Shown here in pieces: positions 24,235 to 35,598 of a DNA stretch of 64,000 bases. A program made the translations under genes and the position numbers. Position 1 is the first letter of the stretch; every line of letters begins with the position of its first letter. Under the pieces are notes generated by a model that saw only the letters and a list, made by a program, of their open reading frames with translations, was not told where the DNA came from and did not search any database. Origin of the DNA: Mallotus nudiflorus. Taxonomy: Eukaryota > Streptophyta > Magnoliopsida > Malpighiales > Euphorbiaceae. Where the stretch lies: contig CANTUR010000279.1 in the NCBI GenBank assembly GCA_947683625.1, forward strand, positions 2,078,501-2,142,500, in the 5' to 3' direction.

Positions 24235-25079
24235 TGCTAGACTATATGGATATTAATATGGATGAAGATGTTGACCCACTGCCTAAGAAATTTAAGTTTT
24301 TGGATTTGAAGAAATATACTAAAATGGATGATCCTTATTTGCACCTGATGTAGTATGTAACTTACATGAAAGCCACAAGCTTAAGTAAGGCTCAAATTGT
24401 TAAGAAATTTCCTTTATCTCTGGAGGGAAGGCCCATTCAATGGTATTACTCACTTGAGCCTAGAGTGCAAGCTGATTGGAAGGAGTTATGTGCATCTTTT
24501 ATTAAGCAATATAGACTAAATTATTAGATGGAGGTTTCATTGAAGGATTTGCAGAACACTAGGCAAAAATTCAATCAATCTTTCATATACTACTTAACTA
24601 GATAAAAAGAGGGAAGCTAACATAAATAAGACATAGACCTGCAGAAGCTGATCAATTGATGATTACTATGGAAGGATGTGTGCCTCCACTTTACAAGAAA
24701 TTAAGATAGGGATCCAAAATTTTGAAAAGCTTTACATATTTGGGGTTTAAAAAGAATTAGATTTGGTACAAGAAAAGAGATTTTTTAGGAATAAAACTAG
24801 GGACAAATAGGGGGTCAGAGCTAGCAGCATTGTATAATCAATATAGTCAAACTTGTCTTGTAAGTGTGCAGATTCTCTAACCTGGGAAAACCTCTCTCTT
24901 GTGTCATAATTACAACCCTTACTACCTAAAGTGCTAGTTGCAAACACCAATCTAAACTTGTACTGCAAATATCATAAAGTTATTGTACATGACATTGAGT
25001 GATGCATCTGACTTAAACACGAAATCCAAGACCTTATCAACTCTAGCAAAATAAATAACCTTGAAAATAAAAAGCTTAA
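24235..25079 (+). pseudogene. Element D gag, capsid-like and Cys/His region
   Basis: Reads KFKFLDLKKYTKMDDPYLHL, QIVKKFPLSLEGRPIQWYYS, ADWKELCASFIKQYRLNY and MEVSLKDLQNTRQKFNQSF, which parallels Tat/Ogre gag (KF..PDL.KY.G..DP..HL, then RWF..L...I..W..L...F..QY). Further on, with frameshifts, come YCKYHKVIVHDIE and RLKHEIQDLIN, the Cys/His cluster and linker start of this lineage. Many stops and at least two frame changes. Split from the next piece by solo LTR G. Confidence 0.85.
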
Positions 25080-27435
25080 TGTAGCAATGGGGTTTAGCAC
25101 GCGTCTAAGATTTTAGTAACCGTGACACTATTTGAGCTCAGGGCTTTAGGGAACACATTAACCACTGTCACAAAGACATGGCGTGGAGATGAGGAGTCAC
25201 CACCCAGGGTAATAATTAGGACCAATCAAAGGAGGTGGTAACTTGATTCTTTAAAAGAAAGTTAGCACCATAACCAAGAGATTCTGGATACGAAATACTA
25301 GCTTCTTTTAGTCTTATGTTCATTTAGAATTACTTTATGAATTACTATCTTATCCTCTATATACATAGAGTTTTATACAAATCCTTATTTAAACAATTAA
25401 CCCTAGGCAAACTAGTTATTGAAAAAACATGTAAACAATGCATTCATTTAAGTTCATAATCCTTAAGTTATTCTAATCTACATTAATTTTAATTAAATGG
25501 GTTAAATCTAAAAATTATGAAGTATTTAAATTAGTGGGCTTAGTTCAATATGTTTTAATTTTAAGGTGATCTTAAATCTACAAGTTATGGAAAAGATTTT
25601 AAGTTAATGGGCTATGTCTAATTAATTTTAATTAACCTAGATGGGCTTATGTCTAAATAACTAAATAGGCCTAAGTTATCTCTAACCTAATTTCTAATTA
25701 ATTATGGGCCTAAAATGCATTTTAATTAATTAAAATCTAGACCTAATTAGTTAATAACCTATTAAATGAAATGGACTAATTAAAAGATGGAAAAAAAAAA
25801 CTAACTAAACCTAAAATTAATTAAATTACAAACAAAAAGAAAAAAAATGAAAAAACTAAAAAAATGAAAGGCTTAACCTAAATTAATTAGGTTACAAATA
25901 ACCTAAAATGAAAACAGATTCAATAAATAAAAAATTAAGTAAAGTGGCCCTAATAATTAGTTAACAAATAAATAATTAATAAACAACCTTAATTCTATTC
26001 ACTTAAATCTAATTCAATTTTAATTAAAAACATTAATTATGTCTTAGCCATTAATTTTAATTAATTACCTAATTAAAATCCTAACTTTACTAACCAATTA
26101 ATTAAAATAAAACACATAAGCACACATAAATGATTCCATTATTCCCATTATTGGGGCTATTACAATGATCTATTGAAAATAAAATTAAAATTAATACAAC
26201 CCAAAAAAACTAAATGAAAAAAAAATCAATAAAATAATAACAAATAAATAAATAAACCCTAGAAACTATATTCAAATACAAAATTCAATCAATGGCATTC
26301 CATGGATCTTCATAATTTTTGTTCTCTACAGTGAATTCATCATGTCACTCCATCCATAATCACAAACATAAACACAAGAAACAAAATAAACAATGATTAG
26401 TAATTAAACAAAACAAAATAAAAAATAAAATAAAATCAAAATAAATCAAACAAAATAAATAGAAGAGGGTAGAAGAAGAGATGATTGGATGGATGCAATA
26501 TTGATTTGCTCCTCATAGTGGTATAAATCACTGTTGTTTTGTAGAATTGTTCTCTAAAACTTGATTTTTCATCCCTGAAAGTATACGACTTTTTCTTAAA
26601 AGAATAGTACCTCCAAAAGAATTTTGTTTTTTTTAGTTGAAAGCTATGTAAAAAGAAAAGAAGAAAAAGTCCTCTTTCAGGAGAGTTGAACTGGGTTTAT
26701 ATAGAAAACCCTAGCTAAAGTCGCATATCTTATTGTGACTTCTTCCATTCACAATGATAAAGTTTTGGTTTTATAAGAAATTTTAATTTCCTAAAAAATT
26801 CAGATAAATTCTAGAAAAGGGATTTATCACATCATTTGACCAATTAAAATTCAAAAAATAATTTTTTATTTACTGAAAAATAAAAAATATAGACAGAACA
26901 TGATCAGGACAATATAATCCCGATCGAGATTATATAATTCTCAATGGAATTATGTAATTCTGATTGGAATTACATAATTCTGATTGGTTTTATGTAATTT
27001 CGATTGGACTTATGTAATTTCGATCGAAATTATATAATTTTGATTCCGATTGGAATTATATAATCGAAATTATATAATTTTGATTTTTTAACTTTAATTA
27101 CAAAAAGACCCCTAAAAGAATTTAAAATTTTCAATTAAGTCCTTAAAGAAAATATTATAATTAAGTCCTTTAAAAAACCAATTAAGTTAATTATGATCTT
27201 CTTTTTTTAACTTTTAATTATAAAAAGACCCCTAAAATAATTTAGAAATTTCAATTAAGTCCTTAAAGAAAACATTACAATTAAGTTCTTTAAAAAACCA
27301 ATGAAGTTCTTTTAAAAATGCATTTAGGCTTTTGAGGTTTCAAACTTCAAGTGTTGAAGATCTATTTATAATATTTTCATCATTGGGGTCCTTTATTACA
27401 TCCATACTTAATTATCCTAAAATTGGGTGCTTATA
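25080..27435 (-). mobile_element. G: solo LTR of the C family
   Basis: A 2356-bp copy of the C LTR (compare 38975-41070) in minus orientation. It starts TATAAGCACCC at 27435 and ends ...CCATTGCTACA at 25080. It has an exact target duplication cttaa at 25075-25079 and 27436-27440 and no adjoining PBS or polypurine tract. It includes the AATT(N)ATCG-type repeat cluster at 26925-27085 and the inner PBS-like motif ending at 25202. Confidence 0.9.
26925..27085. repeat. Tandem quasi-palindromic ~20 bp units
   Basis: About eight units of the form gattggaattatgtaattc / gatcgaaattatataattt follow each other. Each unit is close to its own reverse complement. Shorter versions occur at the same place in the C LTRs (40805-40850 and 56480-56560). 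Confidence 0.85.
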
Positions 27436-27440
27436 CTTAA

Positions 27441-28560
27441 CACCTAGAAAAATCCACTACCAAATTATCACAATGTCCTACTACCAAATCCACCTGTCCT
27501 CATGATTAACATTAAGTTGATAGAAGAAAAATTCCTTAATTCTTTTATCGACTTAGACCCAAACTCACCCTAACCAAACCCTAGCCAAGAAGAAGGAGGT
27601 TTGAAGCCAAAACTTGAGATGGTAAAACATTCATCAATGCCATTGACAGTTGGAGCTCTGATGAGGAAATTGAGGAAGGTAGGGATATGTAGGAAAATGG
27701 AGAAGAGAAGGCAATAATGAAAGTTAGAATTAAGGAAGTCACACAAGTCGTAGTGAATGGAACTTAAAAAGAAGAATTGAAAAAATGAGGCAAAAGAAGA
27801 AGAAAAAATATAAGTGAAAATGTCGCTAGTGTTTGGGAATTGCTTATGCAGTCCAAAGCCGATCAGGAAGCACTAGTTCAAACTTTAGATTAGAAGAAAG
27901 TCCCTATTGGTTACACACCTGTGCAAATGGTGAACCCATTGATGGAAAGTTCTAAAGGAGTTGTGGTATTTACTGATGATGATATGCCTTTGTGGTATTC
28001 TAGAACATACAATACTTAAAGGTTACACTCACCAGAAGGAGACACTAACAAAAACTGAGCATACAAATATATTGCAATTATGTATGGCCAATGTGTTTCT
28101 TTGTTAATGATAGTTATGGCAGTCTAAAGGAATGGGTTAAGAAGAATTTGATTGTTGAAAAATTGGTGAGTAGATGAATGAGAAGGCAAGTTAAACAGTC
28201 GAGCTATAAGTAATAGGATGACAGGTAGATTAGAGTTATCTACCCATGGGACTACTAGTTGCTTAGAAGAGTCATCAATGTATCCAAGGATTGCACCAAA
28301 CTCTTATGGTAAAGGACAAATTTTGAATTTGTTAAAATGGAACATATGATCTTTTGGATCCCAAAAATTAACTATAGAATAAAGAAAAGAGTAGTTAATG
28401 TTGAAAGCATTTAGGGAGAAAAAGATAGACAAGTGTAAGGACATCATCTAATCATCACCACTCAAACTCTTTAGAACAATGCACAGTTTGTTCAAAGATT
28501 TATCTACCATATTAGATTAAAGGGTCAATAATAGTGCTAAGGGTGGAGTAAAAAACTAAG
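27441..28560 (+). pseudogene. Element D gag/protease linker
   Basis: The frame continuing from 25079 reads NPLPNYHNV-like words, then KVRIKEVTQVVVNG, VWELLMQSKADQEALVQTLD, KVPIGYTPVQMVNPLMESSK and VVVFTDDDMP. This matches the segment before the protease in Tat elements (LL..S..HR.AL...L, then ITF.DEDLP); C has the same words at 52060-52280. After FTDDDMP the similarity is lost: no active-site DGGS/DNGS motif, RT or integrase follows. Stops are frequent. Confidence 0.75.
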
Positions 28561-28960
28561 GGGTTGTTAAATACGGAACAGAACCCTAAATAACTTGGGA
28601 ATGTTAGCTTTGAGCCACTAAGGCAATCACTTTACCAAAAAGGTGGTGCCTTAGTGCACAAAGGTGATGCCTTAGTAAATAAAGGCACCACCAAAGGAAG
28701 CAACAAAGGTGATCGCTTAAATGCAAAGGCATCGCTTTAGCATAAAAAGGCGATGCCAAAATGTAAATTGAAGGTAAACAAAATGCATTTTGATGTCAAA
28801 GAGCAAACAAAAAAAAGATTTTATTTAGTCTATGAAAGGGAGAAATAAACATACGTTCTTGTATCCTAAAACAACCAAAGGTCTAAATTCACAAGACAAA
28901 GCAAAATAAAAAAAATAAATAAAAATCCTCCTAATATGAGCTATGCCACCTTAAGGCTCA
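28561..28960. repeat. Element D region with GGCxxxGCC motif cluster
   Basis: From 28610 to 28790 the phrases aaaggtggtgccttagtg, aaaggtgatgccttagta, aaaggcaccacc, aaaggcatcgctttag and aaaaggcgatgcc follow one another. They resemble the clusters in D's LTR at 6486-6570 and 18530-18605. Nothing codes here. Element A begins at 28961 after its duplication gctca (28956-28960). Confidence 0.7.
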
Positions 28961-31900
28961 TGTCAATACCCAAAGTTCGGTGATTTCCCCAAAAATCTAA
29001 TGATAAGGGATCCCTGTTAGGCAGAAAGGGGGAGAATTTCTTTGGAATTTCTCTTAAATATGCTTAGATCTAGAAGAAACCCAACGATACCGAAAGATAC
29101 CAAAAATATACCAAAAAGCAACCAAACTCTAAAAAGAGCCAAGTTGGGCCCAAAAAAGGACCAAAACTAGGAGAAAAGCCTATATGGACAAGTCAACCAA
29201 TGAGCTTGGGTTGATGACCCACGAGTGTGGGTTTTTTACCTAAGCCCATGGGTCAAAATGACCACATTACCCTTGCATGGATTAGGGAACCTATGTGCAT
29301 AGGTTCTAAACCTAAAAGTGTGGTTCCCCATACCTAATTGATAAAAATTCAACTTTTTATCTTTTGGAAGAAGCAAGTGGCACATTTCCTGTGGCAAACA
29401 ACTTTAGAGAGAGAAAGTTACTATTTTGAAGAAATTTTTCTCTTTTCTTCTCACTCCTAAAACACTTGGAGAACCCACTTAACTCAAACACTCAACCAAA
29501 AGACACTTCTCTCTCTAAGTTTAGACCAAAGCATAACTTTGTTAAAACATGCATCTAAGGTAATCATCAAGTCCCTCTCAGGATCTCCTATGTATTTTTA
29601 ATTAAAAAATTGCATTTTTATCATCTTCTTCATCTTATTTCTATTATTTTTATAAATTTTTTTTATCACTTTCTACATTTTTATTCACCTATTGTAAATA
29701 TTTATTATTGTGATAAAGTTGTAATTTTTGTGGTGATTTGAAGTTTGAGAATAAGATATTTAGACAAAGTTGGAAGTTCCAGTGTAATTTGGGAGTGTTT
29801 GTATTCATTTTTTGCATTTTCTACCATTTTTGCATCTTTTTTTCTTTTATCTAAAAATGGGTATTTTGATGTAAAGTTAGCATTTTTACTATTATTTTTG
29901 CTTCATTCTAATTTATTTTATTTACTGCAGTAGTTTTATTTATATTTCTGCATTTTCTCATTTTATTGTATTTTTATCATTTTTTTAATATTTATGTTAT
30001 TTGTGGTAAAGTTGGTCATTTTATCATATAGTTAGCATTTTTATGGTAAAAAAGTTATCTTTATCATTTTAATATTTTTATTTCTGTAATTTTTATTTAT
30101 TTACATATTTATTTCTGTATTTTTATTATTTTTGTGGTATTTTTGCAATTTTTATTACATTTATGCCTTTTATAGTAAATTTGGTCCTTTTTATCATAAA
30201 GTTCACATTTTTATAATAAAAATATCATCTTTACTATTTTTATTATTTTATTCCTGCCATATTTATTTATTTATTTCTACACTTTATTTATTTTTGTTCC
30301 CTTTTTGCAATTTTTATTGCATTTATGCCATTTATGACAAAGTTGGTATTTTTTTCATAAATTTTTTTTGGTAAAAATGTCAACTTTATCATTTTTATTT
30401 ATTTATTTCTGTCATTTTTATATATTTCTATTATTGCTACAATTTTTGTTATTTTTCTTACATTTTTCCTTATTTTTATTCTATTTATGGCAAAGTTGAC
30501 ATTTTTATCATAAGTTTCTGTTCTTATGGTGAAAATGTCAACTTTATCATTTTTACTTATTTATTTCTGCATTTCTATTTATTTTTGTTAATATTTTCGT
30601 ATTTTTATTATTTTTAGTGCCCTTTTCCTTATTTTTATTGATTTTGCACCATTTATGATAAACTTATTATTTTTATCATAAAGTCCACATTTTTATTATG
30701 AAAATAACACTTTTATCATCTTTATAATTTTATTCTATATTTTTATTTTTTTTATATTTTTTATTGCATTTTCATCAATTTTTATTATATTTATGCCTTT
30801 TATTGATAAATTTGCCTTTTTTATCATAAAATTAATGTTTCTATGGTAAAAATGACAATTTTATCACTTTTTATTATTTAAATTCTGCACTTTATTATCT
30901 TTATTTATATTTTTGTTATTCCTATTATTTCTTGCTATTTTTTTAAATCTCTTTTGTTGATAAATGTGTAATTTTTATTACAAAGTTAATATTTTTATGG
31001 TGGGAATGACATCTTTATTACTTTTATTATTTTAATTCTAAATTTTATTATTTTTATTTGCGTTTCGGCTATTTGTGTTATTTTTGTATCTTTTTCTTGG
31101 TAAACTTATTACCTTCATTATAAAGTTTCCACCTTTACAGTGGAAATAATATTTATATCATCCCTTTTATTATCCCATTTGCTTTATTATTATTTTTGTT
31201 GCATATTTATTGTTTTCTTTGATAAATTTGTTATTTTCATCATAAAGGTGATATTTTTATGGTGAGAATAATATCTTTATTACTTTTATCACATTATTTG
31301 TACTTCCCCATTTTATCCCTTTATATTTGCATCATCATAAAGATCTTATTTTTAACAATAAAAATGATGACTTCACATCGAAGTACCCAATTTCTAAAAT
31401 TTTGCATCATCCATACACTAGCATCCTTATTTGTTTTTGTGTTTAATTATCTCCTCATTTATTATTCCAATTGTGGATAAATGAAGTATATTAAATTGTC
31501 CTAAATGTGATGTATGCTTGCATGTGTATGAAAACTAACCTTTGTTTTGCAGGTTTATTAGAATAGGTTTATATATTTCTTTTTCTCATTTTTATGTAAT
31601 TAATAGAATAGGCTTTTTCCAAGGCAATATAATCCTTAATCCCAATTCCCCTTTTATTTATATTTTGGATGTATTTATTAGAATAGGTTTTTTCTTAGGT
31701 TATAATCCTTAATCCCTTTCCTCATTTTATTTTGCTTATTTGCTTTCTTATCTTAATTATCTCTTACATGCTTGTGTGCTACATGCTTACTTGCTTACAT
31801 GACCATTTGCTTGATTGATGAATGCTTGTTTACTTATTTATCTTGTGATGTATACTTGTCAATCCAGTTATCCCACGTTCCAATTTCTAATTTAAACTGA

Positions 31901-32201
31901 CTAATGATCAAGTGTGGTAAAATGCATCATAAAACCAATACTAGGGTGAAATAGTGAATGAATAAGTAATATGTATAATAAGAAATAGGATAAGTAACTC
32001 CTACCCCATGAACCCAGATTCTCTAGTTATGAAAGTGATTTTTTTTTCACTTCTTCCCAATTCAAGTCGGGTGGCAACTCTAATCTACAAGGCCTATTCA
32101 GGCAGACCCTCCAACAAACAATAATAAATGAAAATCCAGTAAATGGTCGCCATTGACTTGTGTGCCCTAATCCGATAATTGCATCTGATCCTGTGATCAC
32201 A
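28961..32201 (+). repeat. Element A 5' LTR
   Basis: 3241 bp. Contains an exceptionally T-rich tandem array (29590-31330) and the inner PBS-like motif tggcaactctaatcta at 32073, 128 nt before the LTR end. About 420 bp longer than the 3' LTR because it keeps about three more array units. Confidence 0.92.
29590..31330 (+). repeat. T-rich ~150-160 bp tandem array in A 5' LTR
   Basis: The phrase tttatcataaagtt(c/a)acat followed by tttttatggtaaaaatg recurs near 29870, 30020, 30195, 30350, 30510, 30680, 30820, 30980, 31105 and 31240, separated by attttta/tttatt runs. Units are diverged from one another. The strand reads almost pure pyrimidine apart from the gata/gtaaa core. Confidence 0.85.
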
Positions 32202-32207
32202 AGTTTT

Positions 32208-32225
32208 TGGCGACTTTACTAGGCA
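32208..32225 (+). promoter_or_regulatory. Element A primer-binding site
   Basis: tggcgactttactaggca, six bases after the LTR end, keeps the TGGCGACT core of the Ogre/Tat PBS (tRNA-Arg type), with changes further in. Confidence 0.8.
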
Positions 32226-33690
32226 TTACTGATTTGAGGGGTATAAATGAAATATTGTTTCTTATTATGCATAACTTGTTTATTCACCTTCACAACAATA
32301 TAGTTGCATATAATCACATGCACCTTGGTCCTTAAACCCTTGATAATACTGAATGACATTGCCACCATTATTCCATTTGAGTCATAGGGTGATGAAGATT
32401 GGTATTATTACCTTTAGCTTTTACTCAATCAAGAAAAGTTATAGGGCTTAAAGTGATGACACCCGACTCCCAAGTCCAAAATAGGGTACAATTTTCTCTA
32501 GTAGGTAAAAAAATGCTAGACTCTCTAACCATAGTTCATAACCCTAGTCATATGGGGGCATTCTTATTAAAGGAGCACAAGCTATAAACCCAACGCAGAT
32601 CATATAGATAAACCAGTAGAAATCTCGCCCAGGATCCTACTTAGCTCTTGAATGCTATCCTTAACTTGATGTTGTTCGTTCGACCTCATATGACATCTCT
32701 AGTGTCTGCCACCATTTGTTGTCATTATGTCAGTCTTCATAAATTGTCCACGCTTAGGCTCATGGGATCCTCATTTATCTTATATATGCCCAATTCATAG
32801 GGAATGAAAAGAATCATGCACCTTAGTTTGGATAGTCCATAAGGGCCGATAAATAGTGAATCTTTTGATGATAGAACCTGTAATAGTTGTCCATTTGTCC
32901 TTATCAGATCTAGTGGATAAATTAGGAATTTAACTAGATTATGGGCACTCATTTTAAGAGAGTCAAATTATAAATTATTAAACGAAACCTTCATATCTCT
33001 CGGTAAACATATTAAATGTCGATAAAGGGGATGTAAACTTGGGTCCCTCTTGTTGACTATAGTTCCTATGCTTCAGGGCACACATGAGCTATAAAAACCA
33101 TTTGAGACTCGACAATTGGGCCTTCCATTGACATTATGTGGTTACCTCAAGTACATTTGGGTTGCTCCTTAGTTTACCTCTTGAATCTGGGCATCATGAA
33201 TTAAAGTAGCCTAGTCCAAGAGTGTAATCATAGTCCCCCTATGGCCATGATTTAAAAACTCACCTAGGATAGAATTCTCTACTGCGTGGAGTGATAAGGT
33301 TGGAAGGAGTGACTGCGTTTGTTTGGTTTGTTCATTTTATAGGTTTTATACTAACCCTATTTGTTCATTTTATTTTCCTTTTCTTTTTCTTATATATATA
33401 CATACATACATATATCTAGGGGGCATTTTATCATAAACCAATCCATGATCTTCTTGTAGCCATCTTGCATCATCACATTAGTAGAATTGTAATTCTCACA
33501 CCATGCATACATGCTAACCCTTCTCTTTTTCATAACTCATTATATTATGGACGCATGCATCATCCTTTTATCATCCAAACATGCATGCTTATACAGAAAC
33601 ATATCTCCTCAAAAGTCTTACAAGCTCTGATAGTCTCTCAAAATCTCTCAAGAAAGGATAATAATGGTTAAGCATCAGAATGGTTGAATA
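32226..33690 (+). other. Element A 5' leader
   Basis: No coding sequence is recognised. The part near 33440-33665 is rich in catgcat words. This is a normal place for the long untranslated leader of Tat-lineage elements. Confidence 0.5.
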
Positions 33691-34560
33691 GTTTAGGAGT
33701 CATAACATCAATGATCTACTTAAAAAGCATATCAAATAATTTGGGGCTAATGGTGGTTTGACTAACATACTCTAGGTTGAAATCAGGGCTATCCTTAAGA
33801 CTCAAGTAAATGATACCTTTGACTAAACTTTAAAAGACATGAATGAGGTAATTCTCTTGGAAAGTAATGGCAAGGGGGTACCTGGCACCCTTAATTTTGA
33901 GATGAATAAGAGTGGAAAAAACATAAGCACATCGAGGGACGTTGAAAGCAATTGTGAACTTTCTGAAGTAAAGCTTCTCTACTCTTTTTCCAAGTTAACT
34001 AGTGTAACTAAACTTGAATTGGCCTATAAGATTATCCAGCTTAATGCCCAAGTGAAGAAAATATTGAGACCCTGATCAAATGTTTCAATAAACTCTTTGC
34101 ACTTATAAACTAGCCCTTGCAAGACCACCCCAATTAGCCATATTGGCCAAAGATTGAAAAAAGCATCAAAAAATTAGTAACTAAGGCTTGATAGACCATG
34201 GTTATCTAAAGTTTCCAAAACCACCTACAGTCGATCACCTTAGAAAATTTTTGAAGTTTGATTAACTCCCCTATAAAATCTTCTAAGAACTTCAATATAA
34301 AAACCTTGTGAGACCTCTTGAACCAAAAGTCTTACCCAACCCCTACCAACACATATCAACCCTAACCTTTATCATCACTTCCACCAAATACCATGCCATA
34401 TAACTAATAATTGTTATACCTTAAAGTGGAGGATCCAAGATCTGATAGATTTTGGCAAACTCACATATCTATAAGAATAACCTAATGTTAAAACTAGCCT
34501 TTAACCAACTACCATAACACATCTGCATCATACACTATCTCTTTGGGGCTCCATGACTTT
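33690..34560 (+). pseudogene. Element A gag C-terminal part and linker
   Basis: One + frame gives LKDMNEVILLESNGKGVPG, SKLTSVTKLELAYKIIQLN, then WRIQDLIDFGKLTYL and PNVKTSL-PTT. The QDLID...NVKTNPLP words are characteristic of the Tat gag/protease linker and match D (25030) and C (52945). The capsid region itself is not clearly seen, and stops occur about every 30-60 codons. Confidence 0.6.
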
Positions 34561-35598
34561 TTTGGAAAGTTCTATCCAATGTGTTCTTAAGAGAGAAATA
34601 GAAAAACTAGAAAGGGGGGGGGAAAGAACCTTTGGTGGCACTAGAAAATAAGTTTCTTGAGCCCTACCTATGACCTGAATGATAATGAAATGGATCATTC
34701 TAGCTGTAAACATGTGCTTGAATCTAAGGATGAAGATGGAAAAGACCTAGAAAATAAGAAGGAAGAATAGGACTAATAAAAATAATCCCTTCGCAAGCTT
34801 AACCTTAAGACGGAACCACTAGCTATATTGCTGCTCTCGCTAAAACTAGCGTAGATAATACCTTATTTGATGATGAATCCATCCCTAATATTGCCTATAT
34901 AGTTGATCTATTTGGATGTATCAAACTCTAAATTAAATGCAATGATGTTTAAACTTTGCCTATCTATGTTATGCGTCTTATGATAATAGTGAGCATTTCA
35001 TCTTATCTTACATGAGCATCTTTAACATTCATTTCATTAACTCTGAACCATTTAACATGAGTATGGAGGAAAATTCATGTGTGTTGCATATTCCAAAAAA
35101 TGTTACCCCTAAAATGATGACAATGAAGAAATGATGATAGTGATGATGAAATAACAAAATGATAAATAATAAAAGATAATACTCAATTAAAAAATGGAAA
35201 GGCTAATTAAGGATAGGGTTGCCATCATTTTGAAATACTCAACATGCAACCATGCTCATGATAAATACTACTCAGTATAAATGAGAAGAACTATTGGAAT
35301 TGCCCATGTTGAAAAGTAAATGCCTGAATCAATATCTATTATATTCAAAGGTAAAATGTGCATCTTAGAGTTCATATCTTTCTATGATGTAATTGCTTTA
35401 ATTTATGTTGTAAACTTTCCTATTTCATTACATTTATTATATTGGCATGCTAAGCAAATGAGAAAGGTGGAATGAAAAAGCACAATAAAAATTAAAAAGC
35501 ATGAAAAAACCTCATTAATAGTTTGATAGTAAACTACATCTTAAAAAGTCTAAAATTTTCTACCAGTATAGTAAAAAATAATAAAAGGGAAGGGGAAA
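34561..35598. other. Element A, unrecognised segment between linker and antisense gene
   Basis: This is where protease, RT, RNase H and integrase would normally lie. About 1 kb only, with no pol motif on either strand. It includes a G9 run at 34613-34621 and gat-rich stretches near 35100. Confidence 0.5.
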
